21,104 nucleotides of DNA from a virus. The DNA lies in the IMG/VR virus record IMGVR_UViG_3300020162_000752, positions 1 through 21,104 of that record; one strand, given 5' to 3'. The stretch's first letter is position 1. The number at the start of each line of letters is the position of its first letter. Below, piece by piece: positions 14,263 to 19,654 of the stretch. The position numbers were made by a program, and so were the translations under genes. Below the pieces are notes generated by a model. It was not told the origin of the DNA and searched no databases. It saw nothing but the letters and a program-made list of their open reading frames with translations.

Positions 14263-14270
14263 TTTAGCGG

Positions 14271-14314
14271 CAAAGACCCTACAGTTGACAAGGCTTTTTG
14301 AAGGTCGATATAAT
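14271..14314 (+). promoter_or_regulatory. Promoter P1
   Basis: TTGACA (14285-14290), 18-bp spacer, TATAAT (14309-14314): a perfect sigma-70 consensus apart from the 18-bp spacing. CAAAGACCCT (14271-14280) can pair with AGGCTTTTTG (14291-14300), one mismatch and one G-U, leaving ACAGTTGACA as the loop. The predicted transcript starts near 14321 with a 7-bp hairpin GACAGCA-ACGG-TGCTGTC (14323-14340). It drives the 55-aa gene and probably the 109-aa gene. Confidence 0.88.
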
Positions 14315-14361
14315 TGAGGCCAGACAGCAACGGTGCTGTCGCAACTTACCAAAGGTAAACA

Positions 14362-14529
14362 ATGCAAATCGATCAAATTATCGTCGCTCTTCAAAACGCA
14401 AAATTGCTTGAAGCAGCAAAGCTGCAGTGTGGCAATGTAGACAACATGTCTATGTTGGTTGCTGTAGCAACAGGAAAGGTTGCAACATACAATGAATTGT
14501 ATGAACTGTATCGCCAACTGATGGCCTGA
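14362..14529 (+). CDS. Small helical early protein
   Basis: This 55-aa frame (MQIDQIIVALQNAKLLEAAK and so on, ending ELYRQLMA) is the first gene behind P1. It is mostly helical and mildly acidic, with no motif I recognise. The ribosome site GGT lies in a mini-hairpin TTACC-AAA-GGTAA directly before the ATG, as in the next three genes, which supports real translation. Position right after the strongest-looking promoter suggests an early host-takeover or regulatory protein, but this is inference. It is short enough to be missed by length cutoffs. Confidence 0.8.
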   Translation: MQIDQIIVALQNAKLLEAAKLQCGNVDNMSMLVAVATGKVATYNELYELYRQLMA

Positions 14530-14537
14530 CAAACTGT

Positions 14538-14561
14538 GCTGTCCCCCTTTAGGGGGATGGC
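14538..14561 (+). other. Strong hairpin between the first two early genes
   Basis: GCTGTCCCCC and GGGGGATGGC form a 10-bp stem (two G-U pairs) with loop TTTA. No U-tract follows, so it is not a standard terminator. It takes the place that the 5'-end hairpin has behind the promoters, so it may be a processing or mRNA-stabilising element. Confidence 0.6.
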
Positions 14562-14591
14562 AACTTCACAACATTACCGAAGGTAAACAAC

Positions 14592-14921
14592 ATGTTCACA
14601 ATCAACGAAATCACAAATGCCGAAGGCAATATCGGCTGGGCCATCATCAAGGACAAAACATCCATCGTGAAGGAATTCACCAGCATTGAAGCGGCCTGTG
14701 CATACTTGGATGCTGTCGAAGACGGCGAAGCAAAACCAGTGGCTCTCAAAAACGTCAAGCCCGGTGACTTCGTCAAACGGAAAGCGGACAGCAAAGCTGT
14801 TTATATCAAAGGTGCATACGACAGAACGACAAAGTCGTTTGAGTTGGTCGATGTCGAAGACATCAATCGGGTCGTGTACATCAAGGCAAGCAAGCTTGTA
14901 TATGTAGGCTTCACATATTGA
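14592..14921 (+). CDS. Conserved-type phage early protein, unknown function
   Basis: This is a 109-aa protein. The N-terminal half (MFTINEITNAEGNIGWAI, KEFTSIEAACAYLDAVEDGE) looks like a small alpha/beta unit. The C-terminal half, from VKPGDFVKRK through AVYIKGAYDR, FELVDVEDINR, YIKASKLVYVGFTY, resembles a short beta-barrel-like domain I have seen in phage early proteins without a known role. The start has the same TTACC-GAA-GGTAA ribosome hairpin as its neighbours. Promoter P2 begins ten bases after the stop. Confidence 0.8.
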   Translation: MFTINEITNAEGNIGWAIIKDKTSIVKEFTSIEAACAYLDAVEDGEAKPVALKNVKPGDFVKRKADSKAVYIKGAYDRTTKSFELVDVEDINRVVYIKASKLVYVGFTY

Positions 14922-14930
14922 AGCGGAGCT

Positions 14931-14977
14931 TTGGAAAGACCCCACAGTTGACAGGGGTTTTCCAAGGTCGATATAAT
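14931..14977 (+). promoter_or_regulatory. Promoter P2
   Basis: TTGACA (14948-14953), 18-bp spacer, TATAAT (14972-14977). TTGGAAAGACCCC (14931-14943) pairs with GGGGTTTTCCAA (14954-14965) with one bulged G, leaving ACAGTTGACA as the loop. The hairpin plus internal T-run may also act as a terminator for the upstream gene. A 5'-end hairpin GCAGC/GCTGC (14986-15001) follows. Confidence 0.88.
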
Positions 14978-15024
14978 TGAGGCCAGCAGCGATTTTGCTG
15001 CGATACTTACCGAAGGTAAACAAC

Positions 15025-15249
15025 ATGTTTCTGATCATTTCCCTCACGTCAGCCGCTATTGCTTTGTACATGATGCAAGACGAAATTGCCTTGTTGCTCA
15101 AAAAAGCCTTTGGCTTTTGTGTCAACGGTGAAGGGTTTACCAAAAAGCATTACACTTTCACCCGAAGCGAAGCTTTGACATGGGTGGCATGCTATGACAA
15201 TGCAACCATCACACAACGTGGCAACTTCGTTGCATCGAAGTCGGTTTAA
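15025..15249 (+). CDS. Small early protein with N-terminal membrane segment
   Basis: This 74-aa protein is drawn from the ATG at 15025, which has the TTACC-GAA-GGTAA ribosome hairpin; the in-frame start at 14977 lies inside promoter P2. Residues 1-17 (MFLIISLTSAAIALYMM) are hydrophobic, a likely membrane anchor or signal. The remainder has LTWVACYDNATITQRGNFVA near the end. I do not recognise a family. It may alter the host envelope early in infection, an inference from the membrane segment and promoter only. P3 overlaps its stop codon. Confidence 0.75.
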   Translation: MFLIISLTSAAIALYMMQDEIALLLKKAFGFCVNGEGFTKKHYTFTRSEALTWVACYDNATITQRGNFVASKSV

Positions 15250-15289
15250 TCCCCTACAGTTGACAGGGATAATCCGAAGTCGATATAAT
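15241..15289 (+). promoter_or_regulatory. Promoter P3
   Basis: TTGACA (15260-15265), 18-bp spacer, TATAAT (15284-15289). ATCCC and TCGG (from 15240) can pair with GGGAT and CCGA (to 15276) with small bulges, again placing ACAGTTGAC in the loop. A 5'-end hairpin GCAGC-AATTTC-GCTGT (15299-15314) follows. The upstream gene's stop codon lies in the left arm. Confidence 0.86.
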
Positions 15290-15337
15290 TGAGGCCATGC
15301 AGCAATTTCGCTGTGTCACTTACCGAAGGTAAACATC

Positions 15338-16093
15338 ATGTTCAAGTCAAAAAATCTGTTGTCTGTGTCAAGCGATGCCAAAACCGTGAAGGGTGAAACC
15401 TTAGGTTTCATGACAGGCATCCTGTATCTTGCACCATTCAAGTCCACGAAGTGGAACACATGTAGCATGGCCGCTATTGCACAATGTGGCGAAGCATGCT
15501 TGTACACTGCAGGACGTGGGGCATTTTCGTCGGTGGCACAGGGTCGAATCAACAAAACCGTATGGTTTTTTGAAGAGCGAAACACTTTCATGCAACAGCT
15601 TGCAAAGAACATTCGTTCTTTAATTGTCAAGGCAAAAAACGCCGCTCAAACCCTGTTGATTCGTTTGAACGGTACAAGTGACATTCGCTGGGAAACCGTA
15701 GGTTTTACTGACGTTGACGGTACTGTTTATGCAAGCATCTTCGATGCTTTCCCTGATGTTCAGTTCTACGACTATACGAAGGATGCCAACCGCAAAGGTT
15801 TACCTTTGAATTATGATCTGACATTCTCGTATAGCGGTGTTGTTGGCTTTCAGCCATTCGTCAACAAAGCCATTGAAAATGGCATGCGAGTCGCTGTTGT
15901 TTTCCGTACAGTTGCATCGATTCCCGCATCGTTCAAGGGTATGACAGTTGTGAGCGGTGATGACAGCGATGTGCGACACATTGACCCGAAGGGTGTTGTT
16001 GTTGCACTGTATGCCAAAGGCAAAGCAAAGCATGACATGACAGGGTTTGTCGTCGATACACCTAAGCCTGTGTTTGTGTTGCAAGCCGCATGA
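15338..16093 (+). CDS. GP88-family phage protein
   Basis: This 251-aa protein has a Cys cluster at C42, C50 and C54 (TCSMAAIAQCGEACLYTAGR). RLNGTSDIRWE (109-119), FPDVQFYDYTKD (138-149) and a C-terminal DVRHIDPKGVVVALYAKGK also match the pattern I remember for the mycobacteriophage gene-88 family (GP88). The biochemical role is unknown; the conserved Cys and acidic motifs suggest metal binding. It is the only gene behind P3 and has the TTACC-GAA-GGTAA ribosome hairpin. A UUCG-type hairpin and P4 follow the stop codon, so it is probably a separate transcription unit. Confidence 0.88.
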   Translation: MFKSKNLLSVSSDAKTVKGETLGFMTGILYLAPFKSTKWNTCSMAAIAQCGEACLYTAGRGAFSSVAQGRINKTVWFFEERNTFMQQLAKNIRSLIVKAKNAAQTLLIRLNGTSDIRWETVGFTDVDGTVYASIFDAFPDVQFYDYTKDANRKGLPLNYDLTFSYSGVVGFQPFVNKAIENGMRVAVVFRTVASIPASFKGMTVVSGDDSDVRHIDPKGVVVALYAKGKAKHDMTGFVVDTPKPVFVLQAA

Positions 16094-16099
16094 GACAAT

Positions 16100-16119
16100 G
16101 CTTCCCCTTCGGGGGAGGC
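16100..16119 (+). terminator. UUCG hairpin behind the GP88-like gene, probable terminator
   Basis: GCTTCCCC and GGGGAGGC form an 8-bp stem (one G-U) closed by the very stable TTCG tetraloop. Only TTTG follows, so termination may be partial. The next inverted repeat (P4) begins at once and carries a TTTTT run that may add to termination. Confidence 0.65.
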
Positions 16120-16168
16120 TTTGCAAAGACCCTACAGTTTGACAGGGTTTTTGCAAAGTCCGCATAAT
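16120..16168 (+). promoter_or_regulatory. Promoter P4
   Basis: TTGACA (16139-16144), 18-bp spacer, CATAAT (16163-16168). TTTGCAAAGACCCT (16120-16133) pairs with AGGGTTTTTGCAAA (16144-16157) over 14 bp with one G-U, the longest stem of the set; the loop is ACAGTTTGAC, with one T more than P1-P3 before TTGACA. A 5'-end hairpin GACG-CATCGC-CGTC (16179-16192) follows. Confidence 0.85.
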
Positions 16169-16195
16169 TGAAAGCATCGACGCATCGCCGTCCAA

Positions 16196-16428
16196 ATTGT
16201 TCTTTAAAAAACCAGCGTGGTGTCAGTATGGCATGTGACAGATGCCTGAAATAGACCAGCGTGATTGTAAGCACGTAACATCTTACACTGCTCATAGCAC
16301 ATGAGGATGATAATGTGCATAGGAACTACGTCATGGCATTGGGGTCGGTGCAGATAATGACGTGGCTTTCATAAGCCTTGTGGCACTGGGTCACAGGGTT
16401 TATATCAAGCCTTCCTAAAGGAAACACA
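16196..16428 (+). promoter_or_regulatory. Long structured leader with boxA-like element
   Basis: No gene is seen between P4 and 16429. The leader begins with ATTGTTCTTTAAAAA (16196-16210), close to the boxA element of bacterial rRNA leaders that binds NusB-NusE and resists termination. ACCAGCGTG occurs twice (16211, 16255). Hairpins are GGCAT/ATGCC (16230-16246), TGTAAG/CTTACA (16266-16287), CTCAT/ATGAG (16291-16305) and ACGTCAT/ATGACGT (16328-16363). Such a leader may allow read-through along the following 3.6 kb of small genes, or may be a small RNA. Confidence 0.5.
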
Positions 16429-16617
16429 ATGACCGATATGACAATCGTTGAAAACGAAGATGGCACATACACTCGAAAGTGGAAATGTGCATGTCACCAA
16501 ATCATCGAAGTGCAATCATGTGATGGTGGCTACGACATTGTATGTGAATGTGACCGATATTTCAATTGCTTCGGTCAGCAACTGCAAACCCCCCATTATG
16601 GGTACGATGACTATTAA
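16429..16617 (+). CDS. Small Cys-rich, zinc-ribbon-like protein
   Basis: This 62-aa protein is drawn from the ATG at 16429, preceded by TTCC-TAAA-GGAA; the earlier in-frame start at 16378 has no ribosome site. Two CxC pairs (C20/C22 and C39/C41) with C31 and C47 between and after them could bind zinc. The N-terminus IVENEDGTYTRKWKC and the spacing resemble zinc-ribbon proteins. DNA or protein binding is plausible, but the family is not certain. It is the first gene behind the P4 leader. Confidence 0.78.
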   Translation: MTDMTIVENEDGTYTRKWKCACHQIIEVQSCDGGYDIVCECDRYFNCFGQQLQTPHYGYDDY

Positions 16618-16635
16618 TTCCTGAAAGGAAACAAC

Positions 16636-17022
16636 ATGAAAGTATTCGTCTACTTCAATCTGCATCGCAAATGCTTTAGCATTAAAGCACTTGAGGGTGC
16701 CAACAAAGGTCGTGTCGTGGCACATCGTAATGATGTGTTGTTGTTCGATGGAACATTCAAGGTGTCCGAAGCAGGTCGTCAACGTGTTCTGAAAGAACAA
16801 CGCAAGAACGTTCATGCTGGTGTCGTTGGACATTGGGACGAGACAGGCACTGACCTGATCACCATTGACCGTGTCACCACCATCGGCACACCCATCACCT
16901 ACAACCCATACAAGTATGACAGCTTCGTCCACTTGTACGGTGAGCATCCCATCAAGACAGGTCGTCTTGTGGCACTGACTGTAAACGAGAACAAACGTTC
17001 TCACATCAACGTCTGGAATTGA
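16636..17022 (+). CDS. Conserved-type phage protein, unknown function
   Basis: This is a 128-aa protein. KVFVYFNLHRKCFSIKALEG, NKGRVVAHRNDVLL, FKVSEAGRQRVLKEQRKNVH and AGVVG are strings I recall from a widespread family of phage hypothetical proteins; no biochemical role is known to me. The ribosome site is the mini-hairpin TTCC-TGAAA-GGAA. The gap to the previous gene is 18 bases, and the next gene starts 1 base after the stop, so it is part of the P4 operon. Confidence 0.83.
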   Translation: MKVFVYFNLHRKCFSIKALEGANKGRVVAHRNDVLLFDGTFKVSEAGRQRVLKEQRKNVHAGVVGHWDETGTDLITIDRVTTIGTPITYNPYKYDSFVHLYGEHPIKTGRLVALTVNENKRSHINVWN

Positions 17023-17023
17023 T

Positions 17024-17197
17024 ATGACAAACCAACAGATCTGCGATAGGTATGACAACTGTCCCAACCTCACCCTTGAACAACTGTCACGAGAGACAGG
17101 GCAGACAGTGGAAGCGTTGAAGAAAATACTTTCTTCACCACCGCAAGCCCCTGTGCAATATGGCCGTCAGCGTTACAGCTATGCGGCATATCGTTGA
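17024..17197 (+). CDS. Small HTH-like protein
   Basis: This 57-aa frame starts with ATG one base after the previous stop, with GGA within the upstream coding end. MTNQQICDRYDNCPNLTLEQ is followed by LSRETGQTVEALKKILSS, which reads like a helix-turn-helix (LTLEQLSRETGQTVEALKK), and then a Tyr/Arg-rich tail (YGRQRYSYAAYR). A small DNA-binding regulator is possible. It is too short for common length cutoffs but the spacing supports it. Confidence 0.7.
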   Translation: MTNQQICDRYDNCPNLTLEQLSRETGQTVEALKKILSSPPQAPVQYGRQRYSYAAYR

Positions 17198-17214
17198 AGT
17201 TTTGACAGTGCTTT

Positions 17215-17273
17215 GTAACACTATTGTTTCACAGTAGTGTTACTGACTCACTGTCGAGTCGTCCTGTATAGGA
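17215..17273 (+). promoter_or_regulatory. Three successive hairpins before the 58-aa gene
   Basis: GTAACACTA/TAGTGTTAC (17215-17243, 9-bp perfect stem, 11-base loop), GACTC/GAGTC (17245-17260) and TCCT-GTAT-AGGA (17262-17273, holding the ribosome site) follow each other. A TTGACA lies at 17202-17207, but no -10 box is seen at 16-18 bp, so a promoter is doubtful. There is no U-tract after the first stem. This may be an mRNA processing or translation-control element. Confidence 0.55.
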
Positions 17274-17279
17274 AACATC

Positions 17280-17456
17280 ATGCGTTTAATCACCAAGAAA
17301 AACGGCATCGAAATCTGGGCACAGTTTGACCAGACAGCACAGGTATATGAGTTGTTCTTCGACAACGAAGGGCAGACATACACAGGCTGGGCTGTCGATT
17401 CCATCAAAGATGCACAGGCTGCATCGGTTTACATCATCCAAGAACAACTTTCCTGA
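17280..17456 (+). CDS. Small hypothetical protein
   Basis: This 58-aa frame reads MRLITKKNGIEIWAQFDQTA, then QVYELFFDNEGQTYTGWAVD and SIKDAQAASVYIIQEQLS. It looks like a small beta-alpha fold and I do not recognise a family. The ribosome site AGGAAAC sits in the TCCT-GTAT-AGGA mini-hairpin. Eleven bases separate it from the next gene, whose own ribosome hairpin overlaps this stop codon. It is unlisted by usual length cutoffs. Confidence 0.75.
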   Translation: MRLITKKNGIEIWAQFDQTAQVYELFFDNEGQTYTGWAVDSIKDAQAASVYIIQEQLS

Positions 17457-17467
17457 AAGGAACTATC

Positions 17468-17854
17468 ATGGGCTTAGACATGTATGCATTCACCGTCCCT
17501 GCTGAATGGGCAGGTGACACTAGCACAGACTACACACCTGATGCTGACAGAAAAACAACAGAACTTTATTACTGGCGCAAATTCAATGCTTTGCATGGCT
17601 GGATGGAAGATCTCTATCGTGCAAAATACGGTGCTAAAGCAAGCTTTAATTGTGCCACCGTTCGTCTTGATCTGAAAGATCTTGACCGACTTGAGATGGA
17701 CACAGGCAACAATAAGCTGGTGCCCGTTAACGGGTTCTTCTTCGGTGAGCAGGCAGTGTATCCCGAAGATCTCGAAAGCGTTGCCGACTTCATTGCTAAA
17801 GCAAGAGAGGCACTGGCTGATGGCAAGGCTGTGTTCTACGACTCATGGTGGTGA
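17468..17854 (+). CDS. Conserved-type phage protein (MGLDMYAF family)
   Basis: This is a 128-aa protein. MGLDMYAFTVPAEW at the start, then LYYWRKFNALHGWMEDLYR, SFNCATVRLDLKDLDRLE and NGFFFG are strings I remember from a common family of small phage and prophage proteins without known activity. It ends with ADGKAVFYDSWW. The conserved Trp, His and Cys could form an active or metal site, but that is not established. The ribosome site is TTCC-TGAAA-GGAA. The next gene begins 2 bases after the stop. Confidence 0.85.
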   Translation: MGLDMYAFTVPAEWAGDTSTDYTPDADRKTTELYYWRKFNALHGWMEDLYRAKYGAKASFNCATVRLDLKDLDRLEMDTGNNKLVPVNGFFFGEQAVYPEDLESVADFIAKAREALADGKAVFYDSWW

Positions 17855-17856
17855 CT

Positions 17857-18021
17857 ATGGATACATACCGCAAGACACACAAAGAATTCTTCTTTGCTTG
17901 TGCTTATCTGCGACACTTCTATGGCCTGTCCACAGTGTGTCTTGAGAAGATCGACAAGTGGTTGACCGAGGATGAAATCGCTGACTTTACAGTGGCTTAC
18001 ATGGGTGGAGGTGAACTATGA
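17857..18021 (+). CDS. Small hypothetical protein
   Basis: This 54-aa frame reads MDTYRKTHKEFFFACAYLRH, then FYGLSTVCLEKIDKWLTEDE and IADFTVAYMGGGEL. It is helical and mildly acidic. GGTGGTG overlaps the end of the previous gene as a weak ribosome site, and its stop overlaps the next ATG (ATGA). The overlap chain supports a real gene. No family recognised; it is short enough to be missed. Confidence 0.72.
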   Translation: MDTYRKTHKEFFFACAYLRHFYGLSTVCLEKIDKWLTEDEIADFTVAYMGGGEL

Positions 18022-18284
18022 CAATCGTTGCAGAGCGTTCCATTAACAATGGAACACAGGAAATCCATCGTTTCGATAACGGTTATGGTGCAAGCAAAGT
18101 GATGCACGATTTCAGTTATGGTGGTAATCGCAATTTGTGGGAGATTGCTGTCATCAAATTCACTGGCGATGGTGCATGGGATTGGCGCATAACCTATGAC
18201 ACACCTATTACCACTGACGTGATAGGACACCTGACATACTCCGAAGCACAGGATGTGTTGCAACAAATCAAGGAACTAACATGA
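18018..18284 (+). CDS. Conserved-type phage protein, unknown function
   Basis: This 88-aa protein has FDNGYGASKVMHDFSYGG, LWEIAVIKFTGDG, ITYDTPITTDVIGHL and a final helix VLQQIKEL. I recall this pattern from small phage proteins of unknown function. GGAGGTGA before the ATG is a very strong ribosome site, although it lies in the previous gene. Both ends have ATGA overlaps, so translation is coupled with both neighbours. Confidence 0.83.
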   Translation: MTIVAERSINNGTQEIHRFDNGYGASKVMHDFSYGGNRNLWEIAVIKFTGDGAWDWRITYDTPITTDVIGHLTYSEAQDVLQQIKELT

Positions 18285-18553
18285 GCAAAACATTCACCAT
18301 CACAATGTACACAGACCCCGGTCATGGCTGGGGCAAAGTCAAGCGAGAGGTGTTGGTCAACCTCGGCATTGCCGACAAGATTACACGATACAGCTACCAA
18401 CGTGGCGACTATGCCTACCTTGAGGAAGACTGCGACCTGACCACCCTGTGCATGGCTCTTACAGAGCGTGACACTCGGGTCAAGTTTGTCGAGAAGCACA
18501 GCAACCGAGACAGTCGTATTCGTGGCTATGAAAGATACAGCTATGGCTTCTAA
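18281..18553 (+). CDS. Conserved-type phage protein, unknown function
   Basis: This 90-aa protein has YTDPGHGWGKVKREVLVNLG, IADKITRYSYQRGDYAYLEE and DCDLTTLCMAL, ending IRGYERYSYGF. The GHGW and YLEED(C)D motifs are typical of a small family seen in many phages; its function is unknown to me. AAGGA lies before the ATG, and the start overlaps the previous stop (ATGA). It overlaps the next small gene by about 11 bp. Confidence 0.85.
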   Translation: MSKTFTITMYTDPGHGWGKVKREVLVNLGIADKITRYSYQRGDYAYLEEDCDLTTLCMALTERDTRVKFVEKHSNRDSRIRGYERYSYGF

Positions 18554-18650
18554 CGTATGGCCGTTCCCGCCATTCCCTAATCCGCTTGACCGACCCAACG
18601 GTAAACTGCCACCGTTCAACCCCAACAACCATGAGGATGCACCACTATGA
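18543..18650 (+). CDS. Tiny Pro-rich protein
   Basis: This 35-aa frame reads MASNVWPFPPFPNPLDRPNG and KLPPFNPNNHEDAPL. Nearly a third of residues are Pro, so it is likely unfolded or a binding peptide. The start could instead be the ATG at 18528 (five residues earlier). The stop overlaps the next gene's ATG (ATGA), in line with the surrounding gene chain. Function unknown, and a non-coding spacer with a chance frame is the alternative. Confidence 0.6.
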   Translation: MASNVWPFPPFPNPLDRPNGKLPPFNPNNHEDAPL

Positions 18651-18991
18651 AAAAGAAACAACCCACTATTGCAGATGTGTTGCACTGCGCTGCTGACAAC
18701 TGCTTAGTTGCACACTCACGGTATGAATCTGCTAACGAAAAGTATTCATGTTGTGCTGTCAGTGATGCTGTCTTTCAGCTGACAGGTGAGTGTAGCAAGG
18801 AGACAAGTGAGCTTTCTATCCGTATCCTTGAAGGTCTAAACAACATGGGATGCAACACAGGTAGTTTTCGCCTGTTTACAAAGTATGGCGACAACCCAGA
18901 AGAATTCTTTGAAGTCAATCACAAAGTGCAAGGCATGCGTTACATGTGGCTCAAGTGGGCGGCACTGATGGCAGAAGAACAGGGTGTATGA
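18647..18991 (+). CDS. Conserved-type phage protein, unknown function
   Basis: This is a 114-aa protein. TIADVLHCAADNCL at the N-terminus, YSCCAVSDAVFQL, and a C-terminal QGMRYMWLKWAALMAEEQ fit a helical phage family I have seen without assigned role. Six Cys residues are present. GAGGA lies 12 bases upstream of the ATG. It overlaps its upstream neighbour by 4 bp (ATGA), and the hydrolase gene starts 1 base after its stop. Confidence 0.8.
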   Translation: MKKKQPTIADVLHCAADNCLVAHSRYESANEKYSCCAVSDAVFQLTGECSKETSELSIRILEGLNNMGCNTGSFRLFTKYGDNPEEFFEVNHKVQGMRYMWLKWAALMAEEQGV

Positions 18992-18992
18992 C

Positions 18993-19457
18993 ATGACCCG
19001 ACACATCCCCATCGCTGTGTTCTGTTGTGCGTTGCTGTTGTCTACAGCATCATGTGAACATCAACCTGTGCCATCAACTACAGCCAGCGCTGATTGGTGG
19101 TGCATGTTGAAGAACATCTATCACGAAGCAGGCGGTGAGGGTGTTAAGGGCATGCAAGCTGTGGCACTGGTCACCCTGAACAGGGCTAAGCAGAAAGGCA
19201 AGACAGTGTGTGAGGTGGTGTTTGCACCTAAGCAATTTAGCTGGGCTAACACTGAGAAGGGACGCAACAAACCCTTAAGGGGCAACCTCAACAATGCATA
19301 CGATGTAGCTACACAGGCTATGGCTGGTAAGCTACACGACTTTACAGGTGGTGCCACCCACTACCATACGACAGCAGTTAAACCAGTGTGGCGCACTGCA
19401 CTGAACAAACTTGTTGTTATAAACAACCACATTTTTTATAAGGAAAAAACAAAATGA
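18993..19457 (+). CDS. SleB-type cell wall hydrolase with signal sequence (probable endolysin)
   Basis: This is a 154-aa protein. Residues 1-21 (MTRHIPIAVFCCALLLSTAS then C) form a signal peptide or a lipoprotein signal with a weak lipobox TASC. The mature part has IYHEAGGEGVKGMQAVALVT (catalytic Glu likely E45), LNRAKQKGKTVCEVVFAPKQ, FSW and GATHYHTT, the pattern of the SleB/hydrolase-2 family that cuts peptidoglycan. It is probably the phage endolysin, exported or membrane-held rather than holin-dependent; a role in DNA entry is the alternative. The ATG at 18993 with AGGG upstream is preferred over GTG at 18984. Its stop overlaps the next ATG. No holin is seen beside it. Confidence 0.88.
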   Translation: MTRHIPIAVFCCALLLSTASCEHQPVPSTTASADWWCMLKNIYHEAGGEGVKGMQAVALVTLNRAKQKGKTVCEVVFAPKQFSWANTEKGRNKPLRGNLNNAYDVATQAMAGKLHDFTGGATHYHTTAVKPVWRTALNKLVVINNHIFYKEKTK

Positions 19458-19654
19458 CTGACGAAACAACACCAACCCGTAGCCGTGGCCGACCTGCTTA
19501 TGCAGAGAAGGCACCCCGTGAACTGCGTGATGACTTCGCCCTTGAGATAATGAAGGGTGTGCTTGCAAGCGGTGCCGCCATCGAAGATCCTGCCGCACTG
19601 TCTCGCCATTGCTACAAGATTGCTGATGCATTATGCAAGGTGCGTGGTGAATGA
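19454..19654 (+). CDS. Small basic protein with AT-hook-like RGRP
   Basis: This is a 66-aa protein. TRSRGRPAYAEK near the start contains RGRP, the core of an AT-hook that binds the minor groove. The rest is helical (FALEIMKGVLASGAA, CYKIADALCKV). AAGGAAAA precedes the ATG, which overlaps the hydrolase stop (ATGA). A DNA-binding or packaging accessory role is possible; no family is certain. Confidence 0.75.
   Translation: MTDETTPTRSRGRPAYAEKAPRELRDDFALEIMKGVLASGAAIEDPAALSRHCYKIADALCKVRGE

Larger units (their letters stand above)
13287..14270. promoter_or_regulatory. Divergent intergenic control region rich in short repeats
   Basis: About 1 kb without a convincing gene lies between the two gene blocks. 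It holds a 10-bp palindrome (13296-13305) and ACAGTA/TACTGT (13306-13326). A possible leftward -10 box TATACT lies at 13357-13352, with a boxA-like TTGTTCTTTA on the minus strand at 13371-13362. A 9-bp inverted repeat (13450-13483) and two 15-base direct repeats (13410-13424, 13695-13709) follow. TATAGCCCC occurs twice (13552, 13823). A GC-rich stretch (13920-14036) contains a 6-bp hairpin (13983-13998). AATGACT occurs three times and AACGGGTCAG twice (14120, 14151). The composition is unlike the flanking genes. A leftward promoter and a replication origin are both plausible but unproven. Confidence 0.6.

Noticed and set aside
14271-14314. Hairpin promoters for an N4-type virion RNA polymerase
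   Set aside because: N4 promoters have short stems with 3-base loops and lack -35/-10 boxes. Here the sigma-70 elements are near-perfect and loops are about 10 bases, so host RNA polymerase explains them better.
13287-14361. CRISPR array or tRNA in the gene-free region
   Set aside because: Repeats occur only two or three times with irregular spacing, and no cloverleaf with a CCA-type acceptor or TTCGA arm was found.
16516-17073. 185-aa minus-strand frame opposite small early genes
   Set aside because: Covers two plus-strand genes with good ribosome sites; no signal of its own.
17202-17230. A sixth promoter of the P1-P5 type
   Set aside because: TTGACA is present but the hexamer at 18-bp spacing is GTTTCA, and no -10-like box occurs at 16-17 bp.
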